Counted from the first letter of the stretch, positions 20,242 to 32,248 are shown. The stretch: DNA of 64,000 nt from Pectobacterium sp. A5351 (GCF_028335745.1 NZ_CP116477.1:4278001-4342000); one strand, 5' to 3'. The notes: generated by a model from the letters alone, not told the origin. Numbers and translations: made by a program.

Positions 20242-22322
20242 TGAAAGGCCGCCTGCTTAACACCCAACCGCTGAGTACACTTACCGGCGTGGGTGCAAGT
20301 CAGGCAGCGAAGTTCGCGCGACTCGGGCTGGAAACCGTGCAGGATCTCCTGCTGCACTTACCTCTGCGCTACGAAGACCGTACGCATCTTTATCCTATTG
20401 GTGACCTCCTTCCCGGTATGTATGCCACTGTGGAAGGTGAAATCCTACGCAACGACATCACCTTTGGCAGCCGTCGCATGTTGACCTGCCAGATCAGCGA
20501 CGGCAGCGGCATGCTGACCATGCGCTTCTTCAATTTCAGCGCCGCGATGAAAAACAGCCTCGCACCGGGACAGCGCGTTACCGCTTATGGCGAAATCAAG
20601 CGCGGTAAAATCGGTGCGGAGATCATCCATCCTGAATATCGTGTTCAGGGGGATAGTACGCAGGTCGAGTTACAGGAATCACTCACGCCGGTTTACCCCT
20701 CCACAGAGGGCGTTCGTCAGGCCACGCTCCGCAAACTTACCGATCAGGCATTGGCATTGCTCGATGCAAACCCCATCGATGAGTTGCTGCCTGAATCCCT
20801 GAGCCGATCGCTCATTAGCCTGCCGGACGCGCTGCGCACGCTACATCGTCCCCCGCCGGATATGCAGCTCAGCGAGCTGGAACACGGTAAGCACCCAGCG
20901 CAGCAGCGGCTGATTATGGAAGAACTGCTGGCGCATAACCTGAGTATGCTCGCCGTGCGGGCTGGGGAGCAGCGACATAAAGCCTCGTCGCTACAGGAGA
21001 AAGATGGCCTTAAGCAACGCCTGCTCGCCGCTCTGCCGTTTAAACCCACACAGGCTCAAGATCGTGTTGTGGCGGAGATTGAAGTGGATATGGCGAAAGA
21101 CTTCCCAATGATGCGTCTGGTGCAAGGCGATGTGGGCTCAGGGAAAACGCTGGTCGCCGCGCTGGCCGCATTACGTGCTATTGCCAATGGCAAACAGGTC
21201 GCGCTAATGGCACCCACAGAGCTATTGGCCGAACAGCACGCTCATAACTTCCGTCAGTGGTTTGAACCGCTGGGGCTTGAAGTAGGCTGGCTGGCTGGCA
21301 AACAAAAAGGAAAAGCGCGTCAGGCGCAGCAGGATGCCATCGCCAGCGGTCAGGTTTCCATGGTGGTCGGAACGCACGCCATTTTTCAACAGCAGGTGAA
21401 ATTCAACGGGCTGGCGTTAGTCATTATTGATGAACAGCACCGCTTTGGCGTGCATCAACGCCTTGCGCTGTGGGAAAAAGGCGAAGAACAGGGCTTTCAT
21501 CCCCATCAATTGATTATGACCGCCACACCAATTCCCCGCACGCTGGCGATGACGGCCTATGCCGATCTGGATACGTCCGTCATTGATGAACTGCCGCCGG
21601 GCAGAACCCCCGTCACCACAGTCGCCATACCGGATTCACGCCGCAGCGACATCATCGGGCGCGTGAATAATGCCTGTCAGCAGGAAGGGCGGCAGGCCTA
21701 TTGGGTATGTACGCTGATCGAAGAATCCGATCTTCTGGAAGCACAGGCAGCAGAAGCCACCAGCGAAGAGTTGAAGGCTGCTCTGCCGAATCTCAAGGTT
21801 GGGTTGGTTCACGGCCGCATGAAAGCACAGGAAAAGCAGGCGGTGATGCAGGCCTTCAAACAGGGCGAACTGCAACTGCTGGTGGCGACCACCGTCATCG
21901 AGGTCGGTGTGGATGTACCCAATGCCAGCCTGATGATCATTGAAAACCCGGAGCGCCTGGGCCTGGCGCAACTGCACCAGTTGCGCGGGCGCGTCGGACG
22001 CGGCGCGGTGGCATCCCACTGCGTGCTGCTCTACAAAACGCCGATGAGCAAAACCGCACAAAAACGGCTTCAGGTTCTACGCGATAGCAACGATGGTTTT
22101 GTGATCGCTCAGCGCGATCTAGAAATTCGTGGGCCAGGCGAATTATTAGGGACGCGACAAACCGGCAATGCCGAGTTCAAAGTGGCCGATCTCTTGCGCG
22201 ATCAGGAACTGATTCCGCAGGTACAGCGCGTTGCGCGCCACCTGCATGAGCACTATCCCGAGCATGCCATTGCGCTAATCGAACGCTGGCTACCCGAGCG
22301 CGCACGCTACACCAACGCCTAA
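20241..22322 (+). CDS. recG: ATP-dependent DNA helicase RecG
   Basis: RecG remodels stalled replication forks, Holliday junctions and R-loops. The 693 residues equal the E. coli length. A wedge/OB domain occupies about residues 60-150. The helicase motor follows, with Walker A GDVGSGKT near 290, the DEQH box in IIDEQHRFGVHQR near 396 and motif VI LHQLRGRVGRG near 580. I chose the ATG at 20241, which overlaps the trmH stop and encodes the conserved MKGRLL; an in-frame start at 20208 would extend into trmH. Confidence 0.97.
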   Translation: MKGRLLNTQPLSTLTGVGASQAAKFARLGLETVQDLLLHLPLRYEDRTHLYPIGDLLPGMYATVEGEILRNDITFGSRRMLTCQISDGSGMLTMRFFNFSAAMKNSLAPGQRVTAYGEIKRGKIGAEIIHPEYRVQGDSTQVELQESLTPVYPSTEGVRQATLRKLTDQALALLDANPIDELLPESLSRSLISLPDALRTLHRPPPDMQLSELEHGKHPAQQRLIMEELLAHNLSMLAVRAGEQRHKASSLQEKDGLKQRLLAALPFKPTQAQDRVVAEIEVDMAKDFPMMRLVQGDVGSGKTLVAALAALRAIANGKQVALMAPTELLAEQHAHNFRQWFEPLGLEVGWLAGKQKGKARQAQQDAIASGQVSMVVGTHAIFQQQVKFNGLALVIIDEQHRFGVHQRLALWEKGEEQGFHPHQLIMTATPIPRTLAMTAYADLDTSVIDELPPGRTPVTTVAIPDSRRSDIIGRVNNACQQEGRQAYWVCTLIEESDLLEAQAAEATSEELKAALPNLKVGLVHGRMKAQEKQAVMQAFKQGELQLLVATTVIEVGVDVPNASLMIIENPERLGLAQLHQLRGRVGRGAVASHCVLLYKTPMSKTAQKRLQVLRDSNDGFVIAQRDLEIRGPGELLGTRQTGNAEFKVADLLRDQELIPQVQRVARHLHEHYPEHAIALIERWLPERARYTNA

Positions 22323-22352
22323 TCGCAGCAGCGCTTCTTCATTTTTTAAAAC

Positions 22353-22480
<128 letters not shown>

Positions 22481-22537
22481 CCCCTTAAATAATAAGGTCT
22501 TGCTCATTCAGACAAAATTCATATCGAAAAGATGAGC

Positions 22538-22553
22538 TAGCAAACGTTTGCTT
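22538..22553. promoter_or_regulatory. PurR operator upstream of xanP
   Basis: The palindrome AGCAAACGTTTGCT contains the perfect PurR core GCAAACGTTTGC. It lies about 60 bases before the xanP ATG, where it would repress purine-base uptake when hypoxanthine or guanine is plentiful. Confidence 0.8.
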
Positions 22554-22611
22554 TCAGAAAAGAGATCATTAAAATGCGCTCTTTGTCGTTTCAGGAACGC
22601 CAACTTACATC

Positions 22612-24000
22612 ATGACTACCACCACGGAAACGTCCCAAACAGAAGCCGCTGCCGCACCTCAGCGCAGTGAACTCATCTATCGTCTTGAAGACAGGCCGCC
22701 GCTGCCGCAAACGCTGTTCGCCGCCAGCCAGCACCTGTTGGCCATGTTTGTTGCGGTGATTACCCCCGCGCTACTGATCTGTCAGGCATTGGGTTTACCC
22801 GCTCAGGATACGCAGCGCATCATCAGCATGTCGCTTTTCGCCTCCGGCCTGGCCTCTATTCTGCAAATTAAAACCTGGGGACCCGTCGGTTCTGGTCTGC
22901 TGTCTATTCAAGGCACCAGCTTTAACTTCGTGACACCACTGATTATGGGTGGACTGGCGCTGAAAAATGGGGGCGCAGACGTTCCCACCATGATGGCGGC
23001 GCTGTTCGGTACACTGATGGTCGCGTCCTTCACCGAAATCATTCTTTCACGTTTTTTGCATTTAACCCGCCGCATCATCACCCCGCTGGTTTCCGGCATT
23101 GTGGTGATGATCATTGGTCTGTCGCTGATTCAGGTTGGCCTGACTTCTATCGGCGGCGGCTATGCCGCAATGGGGAATAACACCTTCGGCGCACCCAAGA
23201 ATTTACTGCTGGCTGGTGTGGTGTTGCTGGCTATCATTCTGCTGAACCGCCAACGTAACCCCTATCTGCGTGTTGCCTCACTGGTGATTGCCATGGCGGT
23301 GGGCTATCTGGGCGCCTGGATGATGGGAATGCTGCCGGAAAATACGTCTTCGCAACACGATACGGCCATCATGGTGCCAACACCGCTGTATTACGGTTTA
23401 GGCTTTGACTGGAACCTGTTGATCCCACTGATGCTGGTCTTCATGGTGACATCGTTAGAAACCATCGGCGACATCACCGCGACCTCCGATGTGTCTGAGC
23501 AGCCGGTCAAAGGCCCGCTGTACATGAAACGCTTAAAAGGCGGCGTGCTGGCAAACGGTCTGAACTCTTGCCTTTCCGCCGTATTCAATACCTTCCCTAA
23601 CTCTTGCTTCGGCCAGAATAACGGCGTTATCCAGCTTACCGGTGTTGCCAGCCGCTATGTGGGCTTCGTGGTTTCACTGATGCTGATCGCACTGGGGCTG
23701 TTCCCTGCCGTTAGTGGATTTGTACAGCATATTCCAGAGCCGGTTCTGGGCGGCGCCACTATCGTGATGTTTGGTACGATCGCCGCTTCCGGTGTGCGCA
23801 TTGTGTCCCGTGAGCCATTGAACCGTCGCGCAATCATGATTATTGCGCTGTCGCTGGCCGTTGGCCTTGGCGTGTCTCAGCAGCCGCTGATTCTGCAATT
23901 CGCGCCGGATTGGATTAAAACATTACTGTCTTCCGGTATTGCCGCTGGCGGGATTACCGCAATCGTGCTGAATTTGGTTTTCCCTCACGAAGAAAAATAG
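22612..24000 (+). CDS. xanP: Xanthine permease XanP (NCS2 family)
   Basis: XanP is a proton-driven high-affinity xanthine importer of the inner membrane. The 462 residues align along their whole length with E. coli XanP (463), with about 12-14 hydrophobic segments. The NAT signature [10 protein letters not shown] (near 333-342) and the upstream [17 protein letters not shown] motif (near 284-300) are intact. The protein begins after the conserved [18 protein letters not shown] PurR box upstream and a strong terminator downstream make it a single-gene unit. E. coli has gltS between recG and xanP; it is absent here. Confidence 0.95.
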   Translation: MTTTTETSQTEAAAAPQRSELIYRLEDRPPLPQTLFAASQHLLAMFVAVITPALLICQALGLPAQDTQRIISMSLFASGLASILQIKTWGPVGSGLLSIQGTSFNFVTPLIMGGLALKNGGADVPTMMAALFGTLMVASFTEIILSRFLHLTRRIITPLVSGIVVMIIGLSLIQVGLTSIGGGYAAMGNNTFGAPKNLLLAGVVLLAIILLNRQRNPYLRVASLVIAMAVGYLGAWMMGMLPENTSSQHDTAIMVPTPLYYGLGFDWNLLIPLMLVFMVTSLETIGDITATSDVSEQPVKGPLYMKRLKGGVLANGLNSCLSAVFNTFPNSCFGQNNGVIQLTGVASRYVGFVVSLMLIALGLFPAVSGFVQHIPEPVLGGATIVMFGTIAASGVRIVSREPLNRRAIMIIALSLAVGLGVSQQPLILQFAPDWIKTLLSSGIAAGGITAIVLNLVFPHEEK

Positions 24001-24034
24001 CGCCAACCCGCAATAATTTCTGTTCAGTTCATGT

Positions 24035-24070
24035 AAAAGCGAGCGGTGATGCAACACCGCTCGCTTTTTA
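24035..24070 (+). terminator. Rho-independent terminator of xanP
   Basis: GCGAGCGGTG (24039-24048) pairs with CACCGCTCGC (24055-24064) around a 6-base loop. TTTTT follows. Confidence 0.9.
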
Positions 24071-24157
24071 CTGTCTGTAACAGCATTACCTATTGAGCCT
24101 TCAGGGAAATTGCGGCATAAGAACAGTTCTCCCTGACGATTGGCATGGACTGACACG

Positions 24158-25852
24158 ATGAAATTTATCGGGAAATTATTGCTGACCCTACTGCTGCTGG
24201 CCTTTTTAGCGCTCGTGGTCGTATACGTATTGCTGCAAACCAGTTGGGCGGCAGGCTGGGTGAGTAATTGGGTAAACCAGAACACCGACTACCAGTTGTC
24301 ACTGGGAAAAATCAATCATGATTGGTCAACAGCCGATCATATCCAACTCACCGATGTCAGTTTTGGTCAGAAAAACCAGCCGCCGACGCTCACCGCCAGG
24401 CAGGTTTCAGCCGGGTTTAGCGTGCGTCAACTTACCGAACCACGCCATTTTGCCAGTCTGGAATTAGAAGGCGGTACGCTGAATCTTTCCTCACAGTCAG
24501 CCACACTTCCTATCGAAGCCGATGTACTCCAACTGCGCACGATGGCACTGCAGGCAAAAGACGGTGACTGGTGCCTGAATGGCCAGCAGATCAACGGCGG
24601 GATGACGCCGTGGCAACCCGAGGCGGGCTATCTACTGGGCAAGCAGGGGCAGTTCCAGCTCAGCGCCCGTTCACTCGAACTTAACGATATTCCCGCCAGC
24701 CAGGTCTTGGTTCAGGGTGAAATCAACCATAACCAGCTGATTTTGAGCAATTTTGGTGCAGATATTGCTCAAGGGCAGCTAACGGGCAACGCCAGCCGCG
24801 CGGAAGACGGCAGTTGGCAGATCGGTAACCTCCGACTCAGCAATGTCCGTTTGCAAACACAGAGAACGCCGGAGGCCTTCTGGCAACCCGTGACCGAACT
24901 GCCTTCTGTTACCGTTGACCGTTTTGATCTGATTGATGCCCGTATTGAAGGGCCGGGATGGGCGTTTATTGACCTGGATGTTGCCCTGCAAAATGTCACA
25001 TTTAAGCAGAATGACTGGCAGAGCGAAGGGGGAACGCTGTCGTTCAATGCAACCGACATTGTGAACGGCAACATGCACCTTATCGACCCTATCGTGAATC
25101 TGGATTTGTCACCGATGGGCGTTAACATCAAGCAGTTTTCTACGCGCTGGGAAGGGGGTCTGCTGCGAACCAACGGCAACTGGCAGCGTAGTAACCACCG
25201 TTTACAGCTGAATGAGTTTGTTGTCGCAGGAATGGAATACACGCTCCCCGGCGACTGGCGTCAGCGCTGGCAAGCAACATTGCCATCCTGGCTGGCAGAA
25301 GTGAATGTGCAAAAATTCACGGCGAATCGCAACCTGCTGATTGATATCAACCCTGATTTCCCCTTCCAACTGACCGCGCTGGATAGCTACGGCAGTAATC
25401 TGTTGCTGGCTCGCAACCACCAGTGGGGAATATGGGCAGGATCGCTGAATCTTAATGCCAGCGACGCGACGTTCAATAAAGTCGATGTGCGTCGTCCTTC
25501 ACTGGCACTGGTGGCTGACGATAACCAGATCGCCATTAACGAACTTAGCGCATTTACGCAAAATGGCATGCTGGACGCCAAAGCGACTATCAGCCAGCAA
25601 CCAGCACGCAATTTCTCCCTGTCTCTGACAGGGCGCGCTGTACCGCTGGATGTTCTGACGCGCTGGGGATGGCCAGAACCCGCAACCGCACCGACAGGCA
25701 ACACGAATCTGCAATTACAGTTGAATGGGCGGCTTGCCGCCGATACGCCGCTGAAGCCAACGCTAAACGGTACGCTGCAGGGTGTGGATAGCAACGATCG
25801 CCCAATCAGACAGCAAATGCATCAGGGAACCGTGACAGAAGCGCAAGAATGA
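24158..25852 (+). CDS. yicH: AsmA-family protein YicH
   Basis: YicH is one of the AsmA-like proteins, which share the repeating beta-groove fold thought to carry phospholipids between the inner and outer membranes. The 564 residues have one N-terminal membrane helix (KLLLTLLLLAFLALVVVYVLLQ) and a long periplasmic region. The family segments ITPW-like GGMTPWQPEAG, FTSRWEGG-like STRWEGGLLRT and DVRRPSLAL match E. coli YicH (569 residues). I chose the ATG at 24158, which encodes the conserved MKFIGKLL; a TTG at 24140 is an alternative. It follows xanP as in E. coli. The precise cargo is not known. Confidence 0.88.
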   Translation: MKFIGKLLLTLLLLAFLALVVVYVLLQTSWAAGWVSNWVNQNTDYQLSLGKINHDWSTADHIQLTDVSFGQKNQPPTLTARQVSAGFSVRQLTEPRHFASLELEGGTLNLSSQSATLPIEADVLQLRTMALQAKDGDWCLNGQQINGGMTPWQPEAGYLLGKQGQFQLSARSLELNDIPASQVLVQGEINHNQLILSNFGADIAQGQLTGNASRAEDGSWQIGNLRLSNVRLQTQRTPEAFWQPVTELPSVTVDRFDLIDARIEGPGWAFIDLDVALQNVTFKQNDWQSEGGTLSFNATDIVNGNMHLIDPIVNLDLSPMGVNIKQFSTRWEGGLLRTNGNWQRSNHRLQLNEFVVAGMEYTLPGDWRQRWQATLPSWLAEVNVQKFTANRNLLIDINPDFPFQLTALDSYGSNLLLARNHQWGIWAGSLNLNASDATFNKVDVRRPSLALVADDNQIAINELSAFTQNGMLDAKATISQQPARNFSLSLTGRAVPLDVLTRWGWPEPATAPTGNTNLQLQLNGRLAADTPLKPTLNGTLQGVDSNDRPIRQQMHQGTVTEAQE

Positions 25853-25908
25853 TTGCGCTTTCAATACACGGGGCCAGGCCGTTGGCAAATCTATTTACCA
25901 AATGGAAA

Positions 25909-26013
25909 CGGGAGTAACGGAATAGAAGAGTAAAGCGTTTGCGCCAGGGATGGCGCAAGCCGAGCTTACATGGACGTACTTGCAGCGTCTTTACGATCTA
26001 TCCGTTACTCCCG
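25909..26013. repeat. Nested inverted-repeat element (105 bp)
   Basis: Perfect outer arms CGGGAGTAACGGA (25909-25921) and TCCGTTACTCCCG (26001-26013) enclose partial arms GTAAAG (25930-25935) and CTTTAC (25989-25994). Inside is a perfect 8-base hairpin, TTGCGCCA/TGGCGCAA (25939-25958), with loop GGGA. The whole could fold as one long cruciform or RNA. It lies between yicH and yiiD, which converge. No ORF is present. Confidence 0.75.
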
Positions 26014-26138
26014 CTCTACGGACTTTGTCAGCAACATCACACAGTCAGAATCACGTGTATTATTATGGCGAAATGCTGCAGGCTAACATGCAGCGTGATG
26101 TTCCGATAGGAAGGCCATCATAATATGGTCACTGCGAG

Positions 26139-27080
26139 TTAATCCACCTCCGACCCGCCTGCTTCCAGTGGCGCATCCGGTTGAGCAGGCAGCACGATAT
26201 ATACCCCTTCAAATAGCGCCCCTTTACTGTCATCACCGAAGAGCTCGACATTTAGCTGCACGCGTGCCTTACGCCCACGCGCCAGACGATCAAGATCGCC
26301 ACTCAGCGACCCTAAATCAGCAACTGCGCTCGGTCGGCCACTCACCGGTGTGCTGTAACGAATGTGCGCATCCGCCAGAATAATTGTTCCGCCGAGGTGC
26401 CGCTCACGCAGCAGCAGCCAGATCAGTCCCCAACCGGTGAGCGTCGCGAGAGAAAACATGCTGCCGGCAAAAAGCGTGTGATGCGGGTTCTGGTTGCCCG
26501 TTTCAGGCATGGTGGTGATAAATTTTTTCCCGGTGTACTGGCTTATCCGCACTCCCATCTTTTCACTCAGAGGGATGTGCTCGTACCAGGCCTGTTGTAG
26601 CTGTCCGCACCAGTCAGGGCGGTGCAAAATATCATCCAGCGTCGCCACCGGTTTAATCATCAGAAAGTGCCGCACAGGCGTCGTTTGTGGTGCAGTGATT
26701 TCGCCCTGGTTAACAAAACCCAGCTTGGAGAAGAAATCCATTGCGTCTTCACGGGCGCTACAGACCACGCGCTTGACGCCTTCCTGACGCGCCACGGACT
26801 CCAGAGTAATCGCAAGCAACGTGCCTAACCCTTTCCCCCGCACGTCGGGATGAACCGCCAGGAAACGGATGGCCGCTTCATTATCCGCATTGATGGAAAG
26901 ACGGCCAATTGCGACCAGCCTTCCCTGCTCATCCACCACGGTTTGGTGATGTGCCAAGGCATCATAGGCATCACGCTCGGAGCCTAACGGCTGGCGCAGA
27001 GGTTTACGCAGCATTTCCCAGCGGAATTGATAGTACGCATCCAGTTCTTCTGCGCTTTCAGGTACTCTCAGATGATACAT
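26139..27080 (-). CDS. yiiD: GNAT-hotdog bifunctional protein YiiD/MadA
   Basis: This 313-residue protein fuses an N-terminal GNAT acetyltransferase domain (residues about 1-150, with the acyl-CoA loop [15 protein letters not shown] near 76-90) to a C-terminal hotdog thioesterase-like domain (about 165-300, with [22 protein letters not shown] near 198-219). The E. coli homologue YiiD has been reported as the malonyl-ACP decarboxylase MadA, which supplies acetyl-ACP to start fatty-acid synthesis. That role is transferred here by similarity. It is the last of a leftward run after typA, yihX and dtd. Confidence 0.85.
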   Translation of the reverse strand: MYHLRVPESAEELDAYYQFRWEMLRKPLRQPLGSERDAYDALAHHQTVVDEQGRLVAIGRLSINADNEAAIRFLAVHPDVRGKGLGTLLAITLESVARQEGVKRVVCSAREDAMDFFSKLGFVNQGEITAPQTTPVRHFLMIKPVATLDDILHRPDWCGQLQQAWYEHIPLSEKMGVRISQYTGKKFITTMPETGNQNPHHTLFAGSMFSLATLTGWGLIWLLLRERHLGGTIILADAHIRYSTPVSGRPSAVADLGSLSGDLDRLARGRKARVQLNVELFGDDSKGALFEGVYIVLPAQPDAPLEAGGSEVD

Positions 27081-27184
27081 AACCCTTCCTCTATACCGAG
27101 ATGCCCCATTGCATCGGGGTTCATAAAATCAGACCGCTGACAAACTGATACGCAGCGCGATAACCGTGGCGGAGCCTGCAACAC

Positions 27185-27248
27185 TATGTTTGTAGAATGT
27201 TATGTTTGTAGAATGTTATGTTTGTAGAACGCTATGTTTGTAGCCAGA
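27185..27248. repeat. 16-bp tandem repeat (x4) overlapping the dtd stop
   Basis: The unit TATGTTTGTAGAATGT occurs identically at 27185-27200 and 27201-27216. A copy with two changes (27217-27232) and a copy diverging at its end (27233-27248) follow. The last copy encodes the C-terminus and stop codon of dtd; the others extend downstream of the gene. Confidence 0.9.
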
Positions 27249-27669
27249 ACGTCACCGGGCCGTCATTCACCAATGCCACTTTCATATCCGCCGCAAACTG
27301 CCCTGTTTCCGTGTGCACGCCTTGCTCACGGCACTGTCCGACAAAATACTGATAGAGACGGTCAGCCTCAGAGGGATGCGCGCCGCGAGAAAACCCAGGT
27401 CGCATACCACGCTGCGTATCAGCCACCAGCGTAAATTGCGAAACCACCAGCACGTTGCCGCCAGCCTGACGAACATTGAGATTCATTTTCCCGTTATCGT
27501 CACCGAATATGCGGTAACCCAACACACGCTCGCAGAGTCGCGTGGCTTTTTGTTCGTCATCGCCCTGCTCAACGCCCAGCAAGATCAGCAAACCTTTATC
27601 GATTTCCCCAACCACACTGCCTTCTACCGTAACGCTGGCGCTGGATACTCGCTGAATTAGCGCAATCAT
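27232..27669 (-). CDS. dtd: D-aminoacyl-tRNA deacylase
   Basis: Dtd removes D-amino acids (and glycine from tRNA-Ala) from mischarged tRNAs and so guards translation. The 145 residues equal E. coli Dtd. The chirality motifs are VSQFTL (near 78-83) and [10 protein letters not shown] at the C-terminus. I chose the ATG at 27669 ([13 protein letters not shown]) rather than the one 9 bases upstream because it matches the family start. The final residues lie inside a 16-bp tandem repeat. Confidence 0.95.
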   Translation of the reverse strand: MIALIQRVSSASVTVEGSVVGEIDKGLLILLGVEQGDDEQKATRLCERVLGYRIFGDDNGKMNLNVRQAGGNVLVVSQFTLVADTQRGMRPGFSRGAHPSEADRLYQYFVGQCREQGVHTETGQFAADMKVALVNDGPVTFWLQT

Positions 27670-27733
27670 AAAACCCAACTACTCCTGATGTCATCATTCC
27701 CAATAGAGGCCGTGTCCGCCCCTGCGATATCAA

Positions 27734-28345
27734 TCATGCTTTAGCTGTCGTTGCCTGCATAGCGAAAAAATCCGGCACCACCTGACGATCGGTCACCAGA
27801 ATGCTGTGAATGCCTAAACTCTGTGCGGCATCGACGTTCGCGGCATTATCGTCAAAAAAGACAGCCTGTTCTGGCGTCACGCCTTCCTGTGTCAGGACAT
27901 ACTGATAAATCGCCAATTCCGGCTTACGTAGTCCAATGTCTTGTGACAGATAGATTCTGTCGGCCGCAGCCCCCACTTCTGGGAACAACGCCGGCCAGTG
28001 TGAACAATGGAGGCGATTGGTATTCGACAGAATCACCACACGATGCCCTTCCTGACGCAGGCGCTGCATGATGTCGATAACCTCAGAACGCAATGCGACA
28101 AAGATAGCCTGCCAGCCAGCGGTGAATTGCTCGAAGCTCAGGGCGATGCCCATTTCCTGACACAGTCTGGTCGCAAATTCTTCATCGCTAATCTCGCCCC
28201 GCTCATGCTGTTCAAATGCTTCCCCCATCACAAAACGTTCTTGCAACGTCGCAAGCGGCGCACTGCTCAGATTACTCCAGACGCCTAATACTCTTTTGAA
28301 ATCAATATCAATGACGACATTACCTAAATCAAAGATATACAGCAT
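27734..28345 (-). CDS. yihX: Alpha-D-glucose-1-phosphate phosphatase YihX (HAD family)
   Basis: YihX is a cytoplasmic HAD phosphatase that hydrolyses alpha-glucose-1-phosphate in E. coli. The 203 residues have HAD motif I MLYIFDLGNVVIDIDF at the start, motif II VVILSNTNR near 107-115, the motif III lysine in LRKPE and motif IV VFFDDNAANV near 167-176. GAGGTGG lies 5 bases before the ATG at 28345, so this start is preferred to the upstream frame extension. It sits between typA and dtd, as in E. coli. Confidence 0.92.
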   Translation of the reverse strand: MLYIFDLGNVVIDIDFKRVLGVWSNLSSAPLATLQERFVMGEAFEQHERGEISDEEFATRLCQEMGIALSFEQFTAGWQAIFVALRSEVIDIMQRLRQEGHRVVILSNTNRLHCSHWPALFPEVGAAADRIYLSQDIGLRKPELAIYQYVLTQEGVTPEQAVFFDDNAANVDAAQSLGIHSILVTDRQVVPDFFAMQATTAKA

Positions 28346-28454
28346 GGCAGCCACCTCCTGACGTAATCGTAGGATTTTCACTGTAGCGGGAAATGGCGAA
28401 ACTGAACAGGGAGGAAATATAAGGAAAGGTTAAAGTGGAAGAAAGCGCATAAAA

Positions 28455-28480
28455 TTCAGGGCACCCGAAGGTGCCCTGTT
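28455..28480 (-). terminator. Terminator hairpin after typA
   Basis: GGGCACC (28459-28465) and GGTGCCC (28470-28476) form a stem with a TTCG loop on the minus strand. The T-run after it is short, so termination may be partial and allow some reading into yihX. Confidence 0.65.
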
Positions 28481-28505
28481 GCGTAACAGACAAATCCGTC
28501 TGAAA

Positions 28506-30329
<1,824 letters not shown>

Positions 30330-30435
30330 AGCTTTGCCTCAGGCATTTAGAAATAGCGCGCTATTGTACACGTATTAATCGAGGGACTAAACAAGATCAC
30401 AAACATCTATGATAAACAACCTAGAGCTGCCTGCT

Positions 30436-30453
30436 TTGTGATCCCTTTCACGG
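30436..30453. promoter_or_regulatory. Candidate CRP site between typA and glnA
   Basis: TGTGATCCCTTTCACG matches the CRP consensus TGTGA-N6-TCACA at 9 of 10 positions. It lies in the typA-glnA gap, upstream of the two NtrC sites. In E. coli the upstream glnA promoter responds to CRP. Confidence 0.6.
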
Positions 30454-30481
30454 TGCAAAAGCGCTACAAGAGAACATAAAT

Positions 30482-30496
30482 GCACCAAATAAGTGC
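30482..30496. promoter_or_regulatory. NtrC binding site 1 (glnA enhancer)
   Basis: GCACCAAATAAGTGC is a near-perfect GCACC-N5-GGTGC palindrome with one mismatch. Its centre is about 140 bases before the predicted glnAp2 start, the same distance as in E. coli. Confidence 0.8.
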
Positions 30497-30513
30497 AATA
30501 ATTCACATAAAAA

Positions 30514-30528
30514 GCACCATTTTGGTGC
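30514..30528. promoter_or_regulatory. NtrC binding site 2 (glnA enhancer)
   Basis: GCACCATTTTGGTGC is a perfect NtrC palindrome. Its centre is about 108 bases before the predicted glnAp2 start, 32 bases (three helical turns) from site 1, which fits cooperative binding. Confidence 0.88.
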
Positions 30529-30601
30529 TTTAAACTATAATGGTGCAGTGAATTTCCGTGAGAAAGCCCCAAGTAGCAACACATTGCACACATTTAAAAA
30601 G

Positions 30602-30618
30602 TTGGCACACTTTTAGCT
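30602..30618 (+). promoter_or_regulatory. Sigma-54 promoter of glnA (glnAp2)
   Basis: TTGGCACACTTTTAGCT carries the minus-24 GG and minus-12 GC elements with exactly 10 bases between them. The E. coli glnAp2 element is nearly the same. Phosphorylated NtrC at the two upstream sites would activate it. Confidence 0.88.
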
Positions 30619-30698
30619 TTAGTCTACTCACGGCAACAACATCAATCCACAACGATATTCGTTCCACGACGATAAATGACCAATCGGGAGAACCAAGT

Positions 30699-32108
30699 AT
30701 GTCCGCAGAACATGTTTTGACGATGCTGAATGAGCACGAAGTGAAGTTTGTTGATTTACGCTTCACGGATACTAAAGGTAAAGAGCAGCACGTCACCATT
30801 CCGGCTCATCAAGTTAATGCCGACTTCTTCGAAGAAGGTAAAATGTTTGATGGTTCTTCCATTGGCGGCTGGAAAGGTATCAACGAGTCAGACATGGTTC
30901 TGATGCCGGATGCTAGCACGGCGATGATCGACCCGTTCTTCGAAGATTCTACGCTGATCATTCGTTGTGACATCCTTGAGCCAGGCACCATGCAGGGTTA
31001 TGACCGCGACCCGCGTTCTATCGCGAAACGTGCGGAAGATTTCCTGCGTTCTTCTGGCATTGCCGATACCGTTCTGTTCGGGCCTGAGCCAGAATTCTTC
31101 CTGTTCGATGACATCCGTTTCGGCAGCAGCACGTCCGGTTCTCACGTTGCTATCGACGACGTCGAAGCTTACTGGAACTCCGGTAAAGAATACGAAGGCG
31201 GTAACAAAGGTCACCGTCCAGGTCTGAAAGGCGGCTACTTCCCAGTTCCACCCGTCGATTCATCACAGGACATCCGTTCTGCTATGTGTCTGACCATGGA
31301 GCAAATGGGTCTGGTTGTTGAAGCTCACCACCACGAAGTGGCAACCGCAGGTCAGAACGAAGTGGCTACCCGCTTCAACACCATGACCAAAAAAGCTGAC
31401 GAAATTCAGATCTACAAATATGTCGTGCACAACGTGGCTCACGCCTACGGTAAAACTGCGACCTTCATGCCAAAACCTATGTTCGGTGATAACGGTTCTG
31501 GTATGCACTGCCACATGTCTCTGTCCAAAGACGGTACTAACCTGTTCGCTGGCGACAAATACGGCGGCCTGTCTGAACTGGCTCTGTTCTACATCGGCGG
31601 TGTTATCAAGCACGCTAAAGCTATCAACGCCCTGGCGAACCCAACCACCAACTCCTACAAGCGTCTGGTCCCAGGCTACGAAGCCCCAGTTATGCTGGCT
31701 TACTCTGCCCGTAACCGTTCTGCTTCAATCCGTATTCCGGTTGTTGCCAGCCCGAAAGCACGTCGTATCGAAGCGCGCTTCCCGGATCCAGCAGCTAACC
31801 CATACCTGTGCTTCGCTGCACTGCTGATGGCTGGCCTCGACGGCATCATCAACAAAATCCACCCTGGCGATGCTATGGACAAAAACCTGTACGATCTGCC
31901 TCCAGAAGAAGAAGCAGAGATTCCAAAAGTTGCAGGTTCTCTGGACGAGGCCTTGGCTGCACTGAACGAAGACCGCGAGTTCCTGACCCGTGGTGGCGTG
32001 TTCACCGATGACGCTATCGAAGCGTACATCGAACTGCGTAAATCTGAGATTGACCGCGTTCGTATGACGCCGCACCCAGTTGAGTTCGAACTGTACTATA
32101 GCGTTTAA
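30699..32108 (+). CDS. glnA: Glutamine synthetase
   Basis: GlnA joins ammonia to glutamate using ATP and is the main high-affinity ammonium assimilation enzyme, a cytoplasmic dodecamer. The 469 residues equal E. coli GlnA. The ATP-binding [14 protein letters not shown] (near 259-272), glutamate-binding NRSASIRIP (near 340-348) and the adenylylated tyrosine in NLYDLPPEE (near 398) are intact, so GlnE control should apply. I chose the ATG at 30699, preceded by GGGAG; the longer open frame from 30558 covers the promoter. A 16-bp tandem repeat starts within the last codons. Confidence 0.98.
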   Translation: MSAEHVLTMLNEHEVKFVDLRFTDTKGKEQHVTIPAHQVNADFFEEGKMFDGSSIGGWKGINESDMVLMPDASTAMIDPFFEDSTLIIRCDILEPGTMQGYDRDPRSIAKRAEDFLRSSGIADTVLFGPEPEFFLFDDIRFGSSTSGSHVAIDDVEAYWNSGKEYEGGNKGHRPGLKGGYFPVPPVDSSQDIRSAMCLTMEQMGLVVEAHHHEVATAGQNEVATRFNTMTKKADEIQIYKYVVHNVAHAYGKTATFMPKPMFGDNGSGMHCHMSLSKDGTNLFAGDKYGGLSELALFYIGGVIKHAKAINALANPTTNSYKRLVPGYEAPVMLAYSARNRSASIRIPVVASPKARRIEARFPDPAANPYLCFAALLMAGLDGIINKIHPGDAMDKNLYDLPPEEEAEIPKVAGSLDEALAALNEDREFLTRGGVFTDDAIEAYIELRKSEIDRVRMTPHPVEFELYYSV

Positions 32109-32164
32109 TAACGACAGCGTTTAATAACGACAGCGTTTAATAACGACAGCGTTTAATAACGACA
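32101..32164. repeat. 16-bp tandem repeat (x4) overlapping the glnA stop
   Basis: GCGTTTAATAACGACA occurs four times without a mismatch at 32101-32116, 32117-32132, 32133-32148 and 32149-32164. The first copy contains the last sense codons and the TAA of glnA. The copies lie before the glnA terminator. Confidence 0.95.
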
Positions 32165-32248
32165 GCATGGTTGGGTGTGCTGATACCCAACCATGACCGA
32201 TAAACAACAGAATACTAAGAAGTTTGTTCTTGTTGCCGTGGAAACGCT

